Assembly: GCA_005116795.1 (NCBI GenBank) | Contig: SWDL01000418.1 | Span: forward strand, 1-5,844 | DNA: 5,844 nt | Source: Nitrospira sp. | Lineage (GTDB): Bacteria > Nitrospirota > Nitrospiria > Nitrospirales > Nitrospiraceae | Reading direction: 5' to 3' | In this document: positions 4,608 through 5,844 of the stretch, piece by piece | Layout: each line of letters starts with the position of its first letter | Position numbering within the stretch: the first letter of the stretch is position 1 | The notes under the pieces: generated by a model | What the model saw: only the letters and a program-made list of their open reading frames with translations | Databases searched by the model: none | Told to the model about the DNA's origin: nothing | Translations under genes and position numbers: made by a program

Positions 4608-5844
4608 TTACTTGGTCTCAGCCGACGCACCAGACGGATGTACCGTGCTGGGGTCAGACGGGTCCCCTTCCAGGCCGCGCTTGCGGATCGTTCCCTGGAC
4701 GCCCTGATTCAATAGTCCCGGCTGGACCGTGCCTGGTGTCTGCGGCGTGGCCGATTCCAGAGTGGTCGTGAGATTGCCGGCCGAGACGATCTGGACGATG
4801 AGGTCGTACGCGTCGACCGGCACCAGGCGGGGTTTCGCGCCCGTCCGAGGATCGGCCGGCACGGTATAGAACTTCTGAATCCGGATGGTTCTGGTGCCGT
4901 TCCCATAGTTCGTGGTCGGACCGAAGACCGCGAACGCGCTATCGGTGGGCTGGGTGCCCACGGCGACGTTTTGAATGATGTTGGCGACCAGAACGAGTGG
5001 TTCATTGCTCCCGGGAGTTCTCACTGTCAACGGCTGCGCATTCAGTGCAATCTCCTGACCCTCCTGGATCGCGGAGAGGGGCCGGTAGAAGACCTGGGTG
5101 TTGGCATAGACTTCCAACGCCGGAGTCTCGGTGGGTTGATAGAGCACGGCCCCGCGAAGGTCGCGAGCAACCAGGCGCTTCAGGCTGATGAGCTTGACGT
5201 CGATGCGGTTGAGCGCCGCCGTGGCTGCAGTCGCGACGGTCCGTGATTGATGATCCGAGTACACGATAACGTCGTCCTTGGTCGTCGCAGGGTCGATCTG
5301 GTTCCTGCCGAGCGTGTTGCAGGCGAACTGAAGGTTGGTGGAAGTGTTCATGATGGGAATCGAGGAGATCTGTTGGCGAACTTGGTTGTCGATGAAGTTC
5401 GTCAAATGGCCATTGAGGAAAAAATCCACGATCTGCTCGATGGTCCCTTGGTTAGGCTCCATGTAGGGCCTGTCGATGGCAGTGACGAGCTTCAGCAACC
5501 CATTGCCGGTCTCCCACCGATCGCAGAAGATCTTGATGGTGATCGACTGCGATAAGTTGCGAGTCACACCGGTGGCGACCCAGGAGCCTCCGACATTCTT
5601 TCTGACATCGTAGACCTTGTATCCCACCATGTAGGGGATGCCGACATGACGATGGTTCGGTCGGTCTGTGTAGGTGGTGGCGCTCATCTGGGCCCCGAAA
5701 ACGGTGAAGGATTCGACCCTGACCTTCGCCCGGACGCTCGGTTGTTGGGCCGCGTTGGCATTCACGGCGGCAATGGTCTTATCCACTTGACCGCGTACGC
5801 CGACATTGTTTCCCGCGCCATCTCTCAAATTGGTGATCAACAGG
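4608..5844 (-). CDS. Large protein of unknown function, 5' end beyond window
   Basis: The frame is open from the right edge to TAA at 4608-4610, giving at least 411 residues. The first possible start inside the window is a TTG at 5840 without a ribosome binding site and with open frame before it, so the true start probably lies outside. The first half is mixed: V-R-A-K-V-R-V-E-S-F-T-V-F-G and P-Y-M-V-G-Y-K-V-Y-D-V-R suggest beta strands, and a helical part follows around I-E-Q-I-V-D-F-F-L-N-G. The second half alternates short hydrophobic strands with Pro/Asn/Gly turns, as in beta-sandwich secreted proteins. Only two cysteines are visible. The C-terminus has TPQTPGTV, then NQGVQG and KRGLEG, resembling the protease tail and the VQER motif. 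The four-cysteine gene follows after 66 bases, suggesting one transcript. I do not recognise the family. Confidence 0.75.
   Translation of the reverse strand, partial: LLITNLRDGAGNNVGVRGQVDKTIAAVNANAAQQPSVRAKVRVESFTVFGAQMSATTYTDRPNHRHVGIPYMVGYKVYDVRKNVGGSWVATGVTRNLSQSITIKIFCDRWETGNGLLKLVTAIDRPYMEPNQGTIEQIVDFFLNGHLTNFIDNQVRQQISSIPIMNTSTNLQFACNTLGRNQIDPATTKDDVIVYSDHQSRTVATAATAALNRIDVKLISLKRLVARDLRGAVLYQPTETPALEVYANTQVFYRPLSAIQEGQEIALNAQPLTVRTPGSNEPLVLVANIIQNVAVGTQPTDSAFAVFGPTTNYGNGTRTIRIQKFYTVPADPRTGAKPRLVPVDAYDLIVQIVSAGNLTTTLESATPQTPGTVQPGLLNQGVQGTIRKRGLEGDPSDPSTVHPSGASAETK

Noticed and set aside
1..5844. CRISPR array, tRNA, rRNA or transposase genes
   Set aside because: No regularly spaced identical repeats, no tRNA-like arm pattern that I could find by eye, and no transposase motifs on either strand.

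Overview
The window looks like bacterial chromosomal DNA of moderately high G+C. It is dominated by one strand (minus) of closely spaced genes for secreted proteins. A Nitrospira-like (Nitrospirota) origin would fit the gene style and the DUF433/DUF5615 toxin-antitoxin pair, but no ribosomal or housekeeping marker is present, so this is a weak guess.

Layout, in minus-strand transcription order from the right edge: (1) 5844-4608, the 3' part of a large protein of unknown function, cut by the window edge; (2) 4541-4152, a small secreted four-cysteine protein whose stop codon lies in a hairpin that may be its terminator; (3) about 4131-3889, the C-terminal remnant of a DsbA-like thiol oxidoreductase; (4) on the opposite strand, 3322-3878, an overlapping DUF433 antitoxin / DUF5615 toxin pair; (5) 3158-2589, a secreted protein with two tandem cysteine-rich repeats; (6) 2542-1101, a secreted S1-family serine protease with a C-terminal extension, read in two frames; (7) 1082-751, a short six-cysteine secreted protein, also read in two frames, whose 3' end runs into a REP/MITE-like inverted repeat at 682-767; (8) 551-1, the start of a secreted protein with PGRYW repeats, cut by the left edge.

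The unifying observation is that these proteins appear to be parts of one export-related locus. Three unrelated proteins (protease, tandem-Cys protein, four-Cys protein) share a signal peptide ending in A-A/A-E, a Pro/Ser/Thr-rich spacer and then V-Q-E-R-[AG]-V. The protease and the large protein share a C-terminal tail built on TPxTPGTV followed by G-[VL]-L-x-x-G-V. The gene order, short gaps and strong Shine-Dalgarno sites support one or two operons. Cysteine-rich cargo, a protease and a DsbA remnant together suggest a disulfide-stabilised extracellular or periplasmic system that I cannot match to a described one.

Two neighbouring genes (protease and six-Cys protein) each need one extra base shortly after the signal peptide to be read through. 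This is either decay or consensus error in the assembly. It should be settled before either gene is called functional.
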